From Achromobacter insolitus (GTDB lineage Bacteria > Pseudomonadota > Gammaproteobacteria > Burkholderiales > Burkholderiaceae_B), in NCBI RefSeq assembly GCF_002209555.1, contig NZ_NJIF01000002.1, forward strand, positions 620,001 through 684,000: DNA of 64,000 nucleotides, read 5' to 3'. Below the pieces are notes generated by a model. It had not been told where the DNA came from. It searched no databases and saw only the letters and a list, made by a program, of their open reading frames with translations. The position numbers were made by a program, and so were the translations under genes. This document shows, piece after piece, positions 26,190-35,600 of the stretch (the first letter of the stretch is position 1; each line of letters opens with the position of its first letter).

Positions 26190-27068
26190 TCAGCCGCCCG
26201 CCAAGGCCAGCAGATTGCGCACGCGTCCGCCCGCGCCTTGCTGGCGCACCGCCAGGCCCAACACCGCGCGCGGCCAGTCCAGCGCGAAGGGGCGGTAGAC
26301 GACGCCGTCAGGACGCAGATGGCGCAGCGACTCCGGTACGACGGCCACGCCCATGCCCGCTGCCACCAGATTCACGGCCGATGACAGTTGCGGCGCGCGT
26401 TGGCCGATCTGCGGATTCAGGCCATGTTGGCGGCAGGCCGCCATGATGTCGGCGCTGAGTCCGTAGCCCGATTTGCGTGAATACAGGATGAAGCGCTCCA
26501 GTTCCAGGTCGGCGGGCGCGAGCCGCTTGCGCCGCGCCAGCGGATGCCCCAGCGGCAGCGCCACCACCAGCGGCTCTTCCACCAATTGCGTGAACGCAAG
26601 GCCGCCATCAAGCGCGAAGGGCGGCCGCACGAAGGCCGCGTCGATCGCGCCGCTGCGCAGTTGCGCCACCAGCGTTTCACTATCCCCCTGCGACAGCGTC
26701 ATTTCCACGTCGGGATACCGCTGCCGGTATTGCCGGATCAGCTCGGTCACCACGCCGCTGAAAGACGCGGACTCCGTGAACCCCAACGTTAGCTCGCCGA
26801 CTTCACCGCGGGCGGCGCGCTGCGCTGTCTGTACGGCGGCGTCCGCGCGCCGGAGGATGTCCTGGGCGCAGGCAAGAAAGGCGCGGCCGGCGTCGTTCAG
26901 CACGACACCCCGTCCGCTGCGGTCGAACAACGGCGTGCCGACTTCCTGTTCCAGCTGGCGGATCTGCTGCGACAGCGGCGGCTGAGCCATGCCCAGCTGT
27001 TCAGCGGCGCGCGTGAAGTGCTGGGCCTCGGCGGTGGCGACGAAATAACGCAGGTGGCGCAGTTCCAT
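26190..27068 (-). CDS. LysR-family transcriptional regulator
   Basis: A 292-residue LysR protein of the CbnR/BenM-like group: MELRHLRYFVATAEAQHFTR, HTH region AAEQLGMAQPPLSQQIRQLE (about residues 2-61), and an effector domain beginning GELTLGFTESASF. It diverges from an isocitrate-lyase-family gene 103 bases away and probably regulates it. A perfect 13-base palindrome lies six bases upstream of its ATG. Confidence 0.9.
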   Translation of the reverse strand: MELRHLRYFVATAEAQHFTRAAEQLGMAQPPLSQQIRQLEQEVGTPLFDRSGRGVVLNDAGRAFLACAQDILRRADAAVQTAQRAARGEVGELTLGFTESASFSGVVTELIRQYRQRYPDVEMTLSQGDSETLVAQLRSGAIDAAFVRPPFALDGGLAFTQLVEEPLVVALPLGHPLARRKRLAPADLELERFILYSRKSGYGLSADIMAACRQHGLNPQIGQRAPQLSSAVNLVAAGMGVAVVPESLRHLRPDGVVYRPFALDWPRAVLGLAVRQQGAGGRVRNLLALAGG

Positions 27069-27073
27069 ATCCG

Positions 27074-27086
27074 TACTTTAAAAGTA
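27074..27086. promoter_or_regulatory. Palindrome, candidate LysR operator
   Basis: TACTTT-A-AAAGTA is a perfect inverted repeat with a one-base centre. It begins six bases from the LysR start in the AT-rich divergent region that also serves the isocitrate-lyase-family gene. Its position suits autorepression. Confidence 0.42.
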
Positions 27087-27171
27087 TTAATTATCTATTT
27101 TCCATATATTGGACATTCTATTGCGAGGCGCCGATCATGCATACATCGACGACCTCCGCAAAGGAATCCGC

Positions 27172-28032
27172 ATGACTGCCCCCCTCAAATCCAGCACTTT
27201 GCTGCGCCAGCACCTGGCGCGTGACATTGTCGTGGCGCCCGGCGCCTATGACGGCATGTCAGCCCGCCTGGTGGCGGCCGCGGGTTTTTCCGCCGTCTAC
27301 GCCAGTGGCGGGGCCATCGCGCGCGCCGCCGGCTATCCGGACATCGGTTTGTTGAGCTTTACCGAAGTGATGGACCGGGTTGAGAAGATCGTGGACGCCA
27401 GCGGCCTGCCGGTGGTGGCTGATGCCGATACCGGTTTTGGCGGGTCCGCCAACGTGGAGCGCACCGTGCGCATCATGGAACGGGCCGGCGTGGCCGCCTT
27501 CCATATCGAAGATCAGTCCTTCCCCAAGCGCTGCGGCCATCTGGATGACAAGAGCCTGGTGGACGCCGAGGAAATGTGCCGCAAGGTGCACATCGCGCGC
27601 CAGACCCTCAGCGATGCCGACGCCTTGGTCATCGCTCGCACCGATGCGATCGCCGTGGAAGGCTTCGAGGCCGCGTTGTCTCGCGCCGAACGCTACTTGA
27701 AGGCGGGCGCGGACATGATTTTCGTGGAGGCGCCCGAGACGCTGGAGCAGATTCGCGCCATCGCCGAGCGCTTGCCGGGCCTGAAGCTCATCAATATGTT
27801 CTATGGCGGCAAGACGCCGCTCACGCCACTGGCCGACCTGGCGGCCATGGGTTACCGGTTGGCGATCATACCGTCGGATCTGCAGCGCGCCGCCATCCAC
27901 GCCATGCAGGCCACGCTCGCCGCGATCAGGCAGACAGGCGACAGCAGCGCGCTGTCCGATCAGCTCACCAGCTTCAAGGAGCGGGAAGAGATCGTACAGA
28001 CGCGCCGCTATCTGGCGCTGGACGCGCAATAG
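27172..28032 (+). CDS. Isocitrate lyase/PEP mutase superfamily enzyme (methylisocitrate lyase-like)
   Basis: A 286-residue TIM-barrel enzyme. Metal-binding acidic residues are seen in VVADADTGFGGSANVERTV, and the catalytic-loop motif KRCGH appears in FPKRCGHLDDKSLV. The loop Cys is the signature of C-C lyases such as (2-methyl)isocitrate lyase and dimethylmalate lyase, as opposed to decarboxylases. The ATG at 27172 has an AAAGGA site; an upstream start adds 21 unlikely residues. No prpC or prpD is nearby, so the exact substrate is open. It is divergent from a LysR gene. Confidence 0.87.
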   Translation: MTAPLKSSTLLRQHLARDIVVAPGAYDGMSARLVAAAGFSAVYASGGAIARAAGYPDIGLLSFTEVMDRVEKIVDASGLPVVADADTGFGGSANVERTVRIMERAGVAAFHIEDQSFPKRCGHLDDKSLVDAEEMCRKVHIARQTLSDADALVIARTDAIAVEGFEAALSRAERYLKAGADMIFVEAPETLEQIRAIAERLPGLKLINMFYGGKTPLTPLADLAAMGYRLAIIPSDLQRAAIHAMQATLAAIRQTGDSSALSDQLTSFKEREEIVQTRRYLALDAQ

Positions 28033-28042
28033 GCGCGCGCCC

Positions 28043-30913
28043 TCAGCGGGCGCAGCGGCTGGGCAGGCTCAATGGCCACAGCCGCTGGTTGTGCGAACCG
28101 TACAGCGTGCGCACGCCGCATTCCATTTCCACGCGCGCGACCTGCCTGCCGGTCGGGTCGATGATCATCGACGCGTCCAGCGTGGACACGACGGCGCGGC
28201 CATTCTGGAATGGGGCGACCACCCGGTAATCGGCGGCAATCGCCATCTTGCCTTGGGCGTCCACGTAGCCATAACCGCTGTCCACGCCGACCGGAGCCAG
28301 GCCTTCGCGCAGCGGACCGAGCGAGTCGAACGCGGGGCCAGTCAAAGCGCCCTTGTCGTCCACGGCGCGCATGCCCCGGTTGGACACGCGCGCCACGGCG
28401 CGTCCTTCCGAAAATCCCGATGCATGGCCTTCGACAGAGAGGCGCTTCTTGCCGTCCAGGCCGGTGTAGTCGGTCATCTCCCGGTTGCCCGAGTAATAGT
28501 GCCGCAGCAGCATATCGGAGCCCTGCGGCCAGCGCCATTCGCCGGCGGGCAGGGCGGTCACGATCTTGCCCTGGTCGTCGATCAGGCGCGGGCCGTCCTC
28601 GCCCGTGAGCAGGGCGCGGGCGGGTGCGCCACGGAAGGTGCCGGCGACGGCGGAAAAAGGCTTGATCCGCCATTGCCCTTGGTCGTCCAGGTAGCCGCTG
28701 CGGGGCGCGCGGCGCAGTATCGTCCAGTCGCCCATGCGCACGTAGTCCGCGTCTTCCATGTCCACCGCGTCGGAACCGTCGGGCGTAATGACCCAGCGGC
28801 GCTGGTCGTCGCTTGCCGCGATCGAGCCGTCGCTATCCACGCCGACCGAGAGCTTGGGCCGGAAGGCGGTCAGCGCGCGGCCCTGCGCATTGAAGACGGC
28901 GGCGGGGCGCTCATACTCGTTTTGCTGGGGGCCGGCCTGGCGCAGCTTCCAGACCTGGGCGGTAATGCGTTCGGCGCTGTGGTGGCTGGGAGGCACGATC
29001 CACTTGCCTTGCAGGTCTATGATCCCGACGCGGTCCTGGCCCAGCGAAGCGACAGCCTGTCCGTCCTGGAAGATGCCGATGTCCTGGAACGCGGGCGCGG
29101 CGATTTCCTTGCCGGCAACGAAGTCGTACAGGCCCCAAGGCGAGCCTTCCGCCGCGGTCTTGAGGAAACGGACGACGCCGGGAGCGACGATCTGTGCCTC
29201 AAAGAAGTCGCGGGGCAGGTCGTAGGTCTTTCCGCTGCGGTCCAGCATGCGGCTCGCGCCGCCGGCGTAAGCCTGCGCATAGCCATGACGGAACGGCCCG
29301 ATATGTTGCTGCACGGGCAGGTCCATGGGCTTGCCCATGGCATCCAGCAGCAGCAGGCCATCGGCGGTCTGCGCGGCATAGCGCAGCTGTTCAGCCTTGA
29401 GTCCGGCCGCCTCCGCCTCGGCCTGCAAGCCATAGTCTTCGTCGGATCCGTCCAGCGGGATGATGTTGCTCCAGCCCGGGTCGGACGCGATGCCGCCGTC
29501 GGCCAGCAGCAGGCCCGCGCCGCCTTCGGCGCACTGACAGTGATCCTGGGCAAGCAGGCCCAGCGCACTGCCGGGCAAGTCCAGCGGTAGTTCCTTGAGC
29601 GAGCGGCTCTTGGCGGCCTCGACCGTTTCTGGCTTGAGCAAGGCGCGGCCCTCGTCATCCAGCACGTTGAGCAGTTCGCCTTCCTGCTTGAACAGCCACA
29701 GCTTGCCCTGGCTGACCACCATTCTGCCGATGTCCTTGACCCAGGCGGGAGCGGTTTCGCCATGCAGCCAATTGCCCATGGGCGTCAGCAGGCCCACGGG
29801 GACGCGTTCCTCGTTCGAGAACAGCACATAGCCATTCTGGTTCTCCGCCACGAACAGGCCCGCGCCCAGCGTCAGCGGTTCCGAGCGGCCTGGAATCAGC
29901 GCCATCTGCTTGCCGCCCGAGGGGTAGACGATGGCATCGCCGTAACGCTGCGATTCCTGCGCTTCGGCGGACTTGAGCGTAATGACGGGCTTGCCGCCGC
30001 TATCCAGCACCACATAGGAATTGCGGCTGAGCTCGGCGCTCCAGAATGCCTTGGTCACGGGCATCAGGCTGCGGTAGCCCTGGTCCGCGCCCACGGGCTT
30101 GCCTTCGTGGTCCAGCAGCAGCGCACGGGTTTCGCTGTAGGCGACGGCCATCGAACCGTCTTCACCCGGCACCGAGATATCCTGGTAGTCGGGTTGCACC
30201 ACCCACTTCCAGTCACGGTCCGTCAGGCCATACCGTCCTTCCCCGTTCATGGCGATGTACAGGCCGTTGCCATAGGACTTGACGATGCTGACGCCCGCGT
30301 CGCTGTAGCGGCGTTCGCCGGTGCTGGATCGATACTCCGGCTTGTACTCGACCGTTGCCAGCGCCGGCACGCCGGCGCCCAAATGCAAAGACCGCACGCT
30401 TTCGTCCAGCGGTTCGCCCACGGGTTGACCCTTGCGGTCGATCAGTTGGTAACGGCCGTCCTGCGTGACGACGGCCAGGCCGATCTCGGCGTAGTCCTGC
30501 ACGGCGTCATAGCGTGGTGGCACCGCCATCCGGCCTTTGGTGTCGATAAACCCCCATTTGCCCTGCCATTTCACGGCGGCCAGACCGTGCCGGAAATCGC
30601 CCACCGCTTCGAAGATGGGCGAAATCGCCAGCCGGCCGTTCTGGTCCAGGAAGCCCCAGGCATGGCGGCGCAGCGATTGATCGGGTGGCACGCGGTTGAT
30701 GTTCACCAGGGCGGATGGCAGCAGCACCGCGGCGCGCTGGTCCGCAAGCGTACGGATGCAGCCATTGGCGTAGGGACTGATATCGTCGTCGGCCGCTACG
30801 CTATAGGGCTTTTCATCGATGCAATATGAGTATTGCGCATGCGCCGACAGGGACGCGCCCAGCGCGGCCAGGGCGCAGGCAAGGCGGGTGGTGCGTATCG
30901 CGCGTGACTTCAT
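28043..30913 (-). CDS. Secreted WG-repeat protein (downstream member of a tandem pair)
   Basis: A 956-residue exported protein. The signal peptide MKSRAIRTTRLACALAALGA ends near SAHAQ. The rest is built of many WG beta-repeats of the form WG(F/Y)(I/L)D-x2-G-(R/K)-x4-P-x-(F/Y), for example HAWGFLDQNGRLAISPIFEA and KWGFIDTKGRMAVPPRYDAV near the N-terminus, and GYGYVDAQGKMAIAADYRVV near the C-terminus. Several repeats are degenerate. The ATG overlaps the stop of the upstream WG gene (ATGA), so translation is coupled; a longer frame inside that gene is rejected. The repeat family has no general assigned function; a periplasmic or surface binding role is plausible. Confidence 0.88.
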   Translation of the reverse strand: MKSRAIRTTRLACALAALGASLSAHAQYSYCIDEKPYSVAADDDISPYANGCIRTLADQRAAVLLPSALVNINRVPPDQSLRRHAWGFLDQNGRLAISPIFEAVGDFRHGLAAVKWQGKWGFIDTKGRMAVPPRYDAVQDYAEIGLAVVTQDGRYQLIDRKGQPVGEPLDESVRSLHLGAGVPALATVEYKPEYRSSTGERRYSDAGVSIVKSYGNGLYIAMNGEGRYGLTDRDWKWVVQPDYQDISVPGEDGSMAVAYSETRALLLDHEGKPVGADQGYRSLMPVTKAFWSAELSRNSYVVLDSGGKPVITLKSAEAQESQRYGDAIVYPSGGKQMALIPGRSEPLTLGAGLFVAENQNGYVLFSNEERVPVGLLTPMGNWLHGETAPAWVKDIGRMVVSQGKLWLFKQEGELLNVLDDEGRALLKPETVEAAKSRSLKELPLDLPGSALGLLAQDHCQCAEGGAGLLLADGGIASDPGWSNIIPLDGSDEDYGLQAEAEAAGLKAEQLRYAAQTADGLLLLDAMGKPMDLPVQQHIGPFRHGYAQAYAGGASRMLDRSGKTYDLPRDFFEAQIVAPGVVRFLKTAAEGSPWGLYDFVAGKEIAAPAFQDIGIFQDGQAVASLGQDRVGIIDLQGKWIVPPSHHSAERITAQVWKLRQAGPQQNEYERPAAVFNAQGRALTAFRPKLSVGVDSDGSIAASDDQRRWVITPDGSDAVDMEDADYVRMGDWTILRRAPRSGYLDDQGQWRIKPFSAVAGTFRGAPARALLTGEDGPRLIDDQGKIVTALPAGEWRWPQGSDMLLRHYYSGNREMTDYTGLDGKKRLSVEGHASGFSEGRAVARVSNRGMRAVDDKGALTGPAFDSLGPLREGLAPVGVDSGYGYVDAQGKMAIAADYRVVAPFQNGRAVVSTLDASMIIDPTGRQVARVEMECGVRTLYGSHNQRLWPLSLPSRCAR

Positions 30914-33900
30914 GGTTGTTCCGCTTTGGCGTTGTCGGGGGCGAGTTCGAACTTGTCGGCCACGGGGCAATCCATCTTCTGTTGCGGCCAAGTGATCCTG
31001 CCCTGGTCGTCCAGGATCGTCACCGTGTCGCAGACTTCGGTGAACGTGGCGATGGGCACGCCTTTGGTGTCGATGTACTGCGTGTTCCGGCTCTGGTAGT
31101 TGCTGCGCACCAGCGCGCGTTCCTCGCTGAAGTTGCCGGCCCACGTAAAGACGGGCGGGATTGCGTAGCGTCCCGTCAGGTCGATGTAGCCATAGAACTT
31201 GCCGGAATACTGCAGGCGGCGGGCCACGGCGAGGCCATTGTTCAGCGGGCCCAGCGAGTCGAAATGCGGACCCACGATGCGTTTGCCGCTGGCATTGATG
31301 AAGCCTTGCCTGCCGTTGCCCGAGCTGCCGCGGTAGGGCGCCACGCCTTCGTTCGCGCTATGGTCCTCCACGCTGTAGGTGCCGTCGATGCGGGTGATCT
31401 CACGGCCCTGCAGGTCCGTCATGATGCTTACGGAGTTCTCCGAGTCGTGGAACACGATGCGTTGCATGGATGCCAGCGGCGAACCGTCACCCAGCTTGGA
31501 GAGCATCGTCTTGCCTTCCTGGTCGATCAGTCGGTAATTGGACCCGGTATACGCGCGCGCCAGCCCCTCGGGCTGCGCGAAGAAGGGATTGAATTCGCCA
31601 TAGATGGCGGGGACCTTCATGTTGCCGCGAGCGTCGATGGCACCCTTGCGGTCTTCGTGCTCGATATAGAGCCACTGCTGGTATAGCTCGTGGCGCTTGG
31701 CCCGTCCGTCGGAAACCCGCGCGGCGCCGCCATTGGCGTCGAACACGACGGTTCCGCCGCCCGTCAGCTCGCCCAGGTAGCGTCCGTCCTCCAGGCGCTG
31801 CGGCTTGCCGGTGAGACGCTCGCTGGGTTTTCCCGTCCGCAGGTTCACCAGGCGGTAGCGGGTGTCGAACGAACTGCGGTTGCGCGTTCCGGGCTCGTTG
31901 TCCTCGACCAGCATGAGGCCGTTGCCCAGGTACTCCAGCTTGTAGGAACTTTCCTGCGTGGCGGGCACTATCCATTTGCCCTCGCGATTCATCACGCCCC
32001 AGCGGTCCTGGTGCTGGACCTTGGCCCAGTCGTCCTCGAACTTCTCCATGCTTTCATAAGCCGGCTTGACCGCGGGCGCGCCCTTGGCGATGTTCCAGAT
32101 GCCCCAGCGGCTCTGGCGGTTTTCGTCCGGCGCGCGGTATTGGACCAGATCGCCGTCGAAATGTATGGCGCCGTCCAGCACCTCGGCGGGGACTGCGACG
32201 GCCTTGCCGTGGGCGTCGATCACCAGGCCGTTGTCATTGCGGCTGCGCGCTGCGCCCGCCAGCGCGTAGGCGCCGCGGAACGGGCGGATGACGCTGTAGC
32301 GGGGGGGAACCGACCAGTTGCCGTCGGCATCGATCGCGCCGTACTTCCCGCTGGCGGCGCGTACCGGCAGCGGCATGGACGCGTCATGGCTGGACATGTC
32401 CTCCCAGTCCGGATTGGTCACGATCTTGCCCTTGGACGTCAGGATGCCCAGAGGCTGTTTGTAGTCCAGGGGGCGCAGCACGGCCAGCGGCAAGCTGTCC
32501 GCCGTGGCGCGGCCACGGGCGGTCTCGCTGGCGGAAATGGCTCTGATGTCGTAATCCTGCAATCGCGCGATGGTGTCGGCATCCAGCAGCGGCTTGCCTT
32601 CGCGCGTGTAGATCTGCAGCAGGCCGCCGCCCGCGTCGGGGGCAGCATCCGCGCTGGTCGCATCCGCCGCGGCCTCCGCAGCGGCCGCCACAGCCTCGGA
32701 AGCCGCGTCCATCGCCGCAGGCGTGGCCACATCGACAGCCACGGCGGCAACGGCAGCATCCGCCGCCTCCGCGTCCGGCATGGCGCTCGTCGCGTCGGCC
32801 GAGGCCTCCACTGCCTCTCCGGGGCCATCGTCATCGGATGCGGCGGCCGTGCCGGTCGCAGCCGCATCGGCGGCCACGGCTGCTGCATCGGCGGCACCGA
32901 CCGCCAGCTCGCCAGCACGCGGCGGCAGCGATGCCGTCACCCATGCCTGACCGTTGCTCAGCTGCACGCGGCCATTGCGCGCGTCTATCTTGCGGAACTT
33001 GCCTGCGGGGTCGATCAGCAGCACGGCATCGTCGTCGATCATGACGCCCCAGCCGTCGCGTTCGTCCAGTCCGATGTAATCGCCCTTGAATGCATGCTGG
33101 ACGCCGAGCTTGCCGTTCAGCAACAGTGCCTTGCCCGCGCCCTTCTGTTTGACCAGCCACAGCCCGGGGCCGGCCAACTGCACATGCTCGTAGCGTTTCT
33201 CGTGGATGGCCTTGCCTTGCGTGTCGACGAACTGCCAACCGTCGTCCCGGCTCACCGCCAGCACGTTGCCATCACGCAGCGCGGGCTCGCGGGCGCGCAG
33301 CACGTCCGGCATGACGGCCCAGCGCGCCTGTTCGTCCAGCAGGCCCCACCAGCCGCCGTAGCGCGAATCGCGTAGCTGCGCGGGCAGATAGCCGCCGCTG
33401 GGCGCGGCCAGCGCCATCACGCCGGCGGGCAGCGCTGCGGCCTTGCCGGTCGCGGTGTTGAACAGGCGCGGCGACATGGGCATTTCCATGGACGCCAGCT
33501 TCTGCCCTCGCTCGAATCCCCATGAGCGCGTGCCCAGCTCGAAGGTCTTGACGACCTGGCCGGTGCGATCGATCAACACGTCGTGACCCTGTTCCTCGGC
33601 CAAAGCAGTGCCTTCGGCGTTGAACCCCGTAGCCTCCGAAAAGCGTGGCTTGATGGCCCATCGGCCTTGCTTGTCGATGTAGCCCCAGAGTCCGTCCTGG
33701 CTAACTGCGGCCAGGCCATTCTGGAAGGACTTGGCCTCTTGGAACGCGGGCGCGATGGCCATGCGGCCCTGCTTGTCGAGATAGCCCCAGCGTCCGGAGT
33801 CATCGTTGGCCGACCCCGTCAATACGGCGGCCAGGCCGTCGTGGAAGGCCAACTGGCACTCCAGGTCGGCGCCGTGGTATTCGTTGTAGCCGGGGGCGCA

Positions 33901-33999
33901 CCGGTTCATCCAGCTGGCCAGCGCTACGCTGGGCAGGGCAGGCAAGGTGGCCAGTGCCACGGCCAGCGCCAGGGGTTTAAGGGCGAGCGGGGTCTTCAT
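30910..33999 (-). CDS. Secreted WG-repeat protein with Ala-rich central insert (upstream member of a tandem pair)
   Basis: A 1,029-residue exported protein. The N-terminus MKTPLALKPLALAVALATLP continues to a signal-peptidase site near VALAS. Repeats include RWGYLDKQGRMAIAPAFQEA and LWGYIDKQGRWAIKPRFSEA near the N-terminus and FYGYIDLTGRYAIPPVFTWA near the C-terminus. Residues about 358-453 are a low-complexity, Ala/Asp-rich stretch without WG repeats that separates two repeat blocks. The ATG at 33997-33999 starts the signal peptide; the frame is open 73 codons further upstream without support. It is paralogous to, and coupled with, the downstream gene. Confidence 0.88.
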   Translation of the reverse strand: MKTPLALKPLALAVALATLPALPSVALASWMNRCAPGYNEYHGADLECQLAFHDGLAAVLTGSANDDSGRWGYLDKQGRMAIAPAFQEAKSFQNGLAAVSQDGLWGYIDKQGRWAIKPRFSEATGFNAEGTALAEEQGHDVLIDRTGQVVKTFELGTRSWGFERGQKLASMEMPMSPRLFNTATGKAAALPAGVMALAAPSGGYLPAQLRDSRYGGWWGLLDEQARWAVMPDVLRAREPALRDGNVLAVSRDDGWQFVDTQGKAIHEKRYEHVQLAGPGLWLVKQKGAGKALLLNGKLGVQHAFKGDYIGLDERDGWGVMIDDDAVLLIDPAGKFRKIDARNGRVQLSNGQAWVTASLPPRAGELAVGAADAAAVAADAAATGTAAASDDDGPGEAVEASADATSAMPDAEAADAAVAAVAVDVATPAAMDAASEAVAAAAEAAADATSADAAPDAGGGLLQIYTREGKPLLDADTIARLQDYDIRAISASETARGRATADSLPLAVLRPLDYKQPLGILTSKGKIVTNPDWEDMSSHDASMPLPVRAASGKYGAIDADGNWSVPPRYSVIRPFRGAYALAGAARSRNDNGLVIDAHGKAVAVPAEVLDGAIHFDGDLVQYRAPDENRQSRWGIWNIAKGAPAVKPAYESMEKFEDDWAKVQHQDRWGVMNREGKWIVPATQESSYKLEYLGNGLMLVEDNEPGTRNRSSFDTRYRLVNLRTGKPSERLTGKPQRLEDGRYLGELTGGGTVVFDANGGAARVSDGRAKRHELYQQWLYIEHEDRKGAIDARGNMKVPAIYGEFNPFFAQPEGLARAYTGSNYRLIDQEGKTMLSKLGDGSPLASMQRIVFHDSENSVSIMTDLQGREITRIDGTYSVEDHSANEGVAPYRGSSGNGRQGFINASGKRIVGPHFDSLGPLNNGLAVARRLQYSGKFYGYIDLTGRYAIPPVFTWAGNFSEERALVRSNYQSRNTQYIDTKGVPIATFTEVCDTVTILDDQGRITWPQQKMDCPVADKFELAPDNAKAEQP

Positions 34000-34321
34000 C
34001 GCGTAGCGGCGCGGGTTGTAACCGCGCAAACGTAAAGGCCGGGCTGGGCGTGCCACATGGTCGTATGCCTGCCAAGAAAGATGCGAAGGCAGCACTGTAA
34101 CCAGCGTCCGCAGGCAATGACGTGGTAAATGTAACTGTAGAAAACAAAGCGTTAACAGGCTACCGATGCTGCCTGGCCAGGCTGGCTTCCACCCCGCGCT
34201 GACATTCCCGCAAGGCATGCAGCGGACAAAAAATAATCGGTTGATGCGCGGGCGCGGCCGCCCTGTAATGGACGCCGGTGCCTGCCTGCATGGAGGCTAC
34301 GTTCCACTTACGAGGTTCGTC
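34000..34321. promoter_or_regulatory. Divergent intergenic region, WG-repeat operon and MFS gene
   Basis: This 322-base gap lies between the leftward WG-repeat genes and the rightward MFS gene. It must hold both promoters. The stretch around 34120-34165 is relatively AT-rich and the most promoter-like part. No gene, RNA or convincing palindrome was seen. Confidence 0.4.
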
Positions 34322-35563
34322 ATGCCTGTCCCGCGCAAGTCTTCCCTGAATGCTTCTCAGCTGTGGCTGCTGGTCCTGGCCGGTGGTGTGATCATGGGCC
34401 TGGCGCTGGGCGTGCGCCACGTGCAGGGGCTGTTTCTCTTGCCCGTGACAATGGACAGGGGCTGGAGCCGGGAGACCTTCGCCATGGCGTTGGCCGTGCA
34501 GAACCTGACATGGGGGGTGGTCCAGCCCTTCACCGGCATGATTGCCGACCGCTACGGCTCCGCCAAGGTGATCGCGGGCGGATTGGTTTTCTATGCCTTG
34601 GGCGTGGCGGGCATGGCGTATGCCGCGACGCCAGCGGCATTCCTGTGGACGGCAGGCGTATGCATCGGCATCGCGTTGTCAGGCACCGCCTTTGCGGCGA
34701 TCTACGGCGCCCTCAGCCGGCTGGTGGCGCCCGAACGCCGCAGCTGGGCGCTGGGCGTGGCGGGCGCGGTGGGCGGATTGGGGCAGTTCACCATGGTGCC
34801 GGCAGCTCAATGGCTGATCGGCGGTTGGGGCTGGGTTGCGGCCTTGCTGTCGTCCGCCCTCTTGCTGATCATGTTGCTGCCTCTGGCGTTGCCCCTGAGG
34901 GAGTCCGACCGTCGGGAGCAGGGCGCGTCACCAGGCGAGGCGGGACTCTCCATGCGGCAGGCCATACGCGAAGCTTTCGCCCAGCCCGGCTTCTGGCTGT
35001 TGAACCTGGGTTTCCTGGCCTGCGGCTTCCAGCTGGCCTTCATCGGCACGCACTTGCCGGCATACCTGATGGACAAGGGCTTGCGCGCGTCCGATGCCGT
35101 GGCGGCGCTGGCCATCATCGCGTTGACCAACGTCATGGGTACCTATGTCTGCGGCGTCCTGGGCGGCCGCCATCGCCGTAAGTACCTGCTGGCCGGCATC
35201 TATCTGCTGCGCACGGCTGCCATTGCGCTGTTTGTGCTGTTGCCGCTGTCGTCATGGACCGTCTATCTGTTTGCGGCAGTCATGGGTTTCGTCTGGCTGG
35301 GCACCGTGCCGCTGACCAACGGCCTGATCTCCCAGGTATTCGGCGTGCGCTACATCACGACCCTGTTCGGCTTCGTATTTTTTGGGCACCAGCTAGGTTC
35401 CTTCCTGGGCGTCTGGCTGGGCGGCGTGGTGTTCGAGGCCACGGGGTCCTATGACCTGATCTGGCTGGGCGCGATGGCGCTGGGAGTGCTGTCGGCGGCG
35501 CTGCATTGGCCCATAGACGACCGCGAAATCCGGCGCGTCGGCGCCGCCAGTGCGGCAGGCTAG
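34322..35563 (+). CDS. MFS transporter (monocarboxylate/OFA-like)
   Basis: A 413-residue, 12-helix major facilitator. Early residues GVIMGLALGVRHVQGLFLLP and GWSRETFAMALAVQNLTWG fit the MCT/OFA-like families of carboxylate carriers, and a motif A-like MIADRYGSAKVI follows helix 2. The ATG at 34322 has a GAGG site upstream; a start 52 codons earlier lies in the intergenic region and is not supported. The substrate is unknown, with organic acids likely. It ends 37 bases before a convergent cupin gene. Confidence 0.88.
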   Translation: MPVPRKSSLNASQLWLLVLAGGVIMGLALGVRHVQGLFLLPVTMDRGWSRETFAMALAVQNLTWGVVQPFTGMIADRYGSAKVIAGGLVFYALGVAGMAYAATPAAFLWTAGVCIGIALSGTAFAAIYGALSRLVAPERRSWALGVAGAVGGLGQFTMVPAAQWLIGGWGWVAALLSSALLLIMLLPLALPLRESDRREQGASPGEAGLSMRQAIREAFAQPGFWLLNLGFLACGFQLAFIGTHLPAYLMDKGLRASDAVAALAIIALTNVMGTYVCGVLGGRHRRKYLLAGIYLLRTAAIALFVLLPLSSWTVYLFAAVMGFVWLGTVPLTNGLISQVFGVRYITTLFGFVFFGHQLGSFLGVWLGGVVFEATGSYDLIWLGAMALGVLSAALHWPIDDREIRRVGAASAAG

Positions 35564-35600
35564 CAGAAGCTCGCCGCGGCACGGGGCGGCCAGCATTGAA

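Noticed and set aside
27803..29590. A 595-codon plus-strand frame opposite a WG-repeat gene
   Set aside because: It begins inside the isocitrate-lyase-family gene and runs antisense to the WG repeats. No recognisable domain.
32620..32935. The GCC/GGC-rich stretch as a non-coding GC-rich repeat
   Set aside because: It stays in frame within the WG-repeat protein and reads as an Ala/Asp-rich linker.
31690..33375. A 561-codon plus-strand frame opposite the upstream WG-repeat gene
   Set aside because: It is the antisense of regular WG repeats, which gives a falsely repetitive look.
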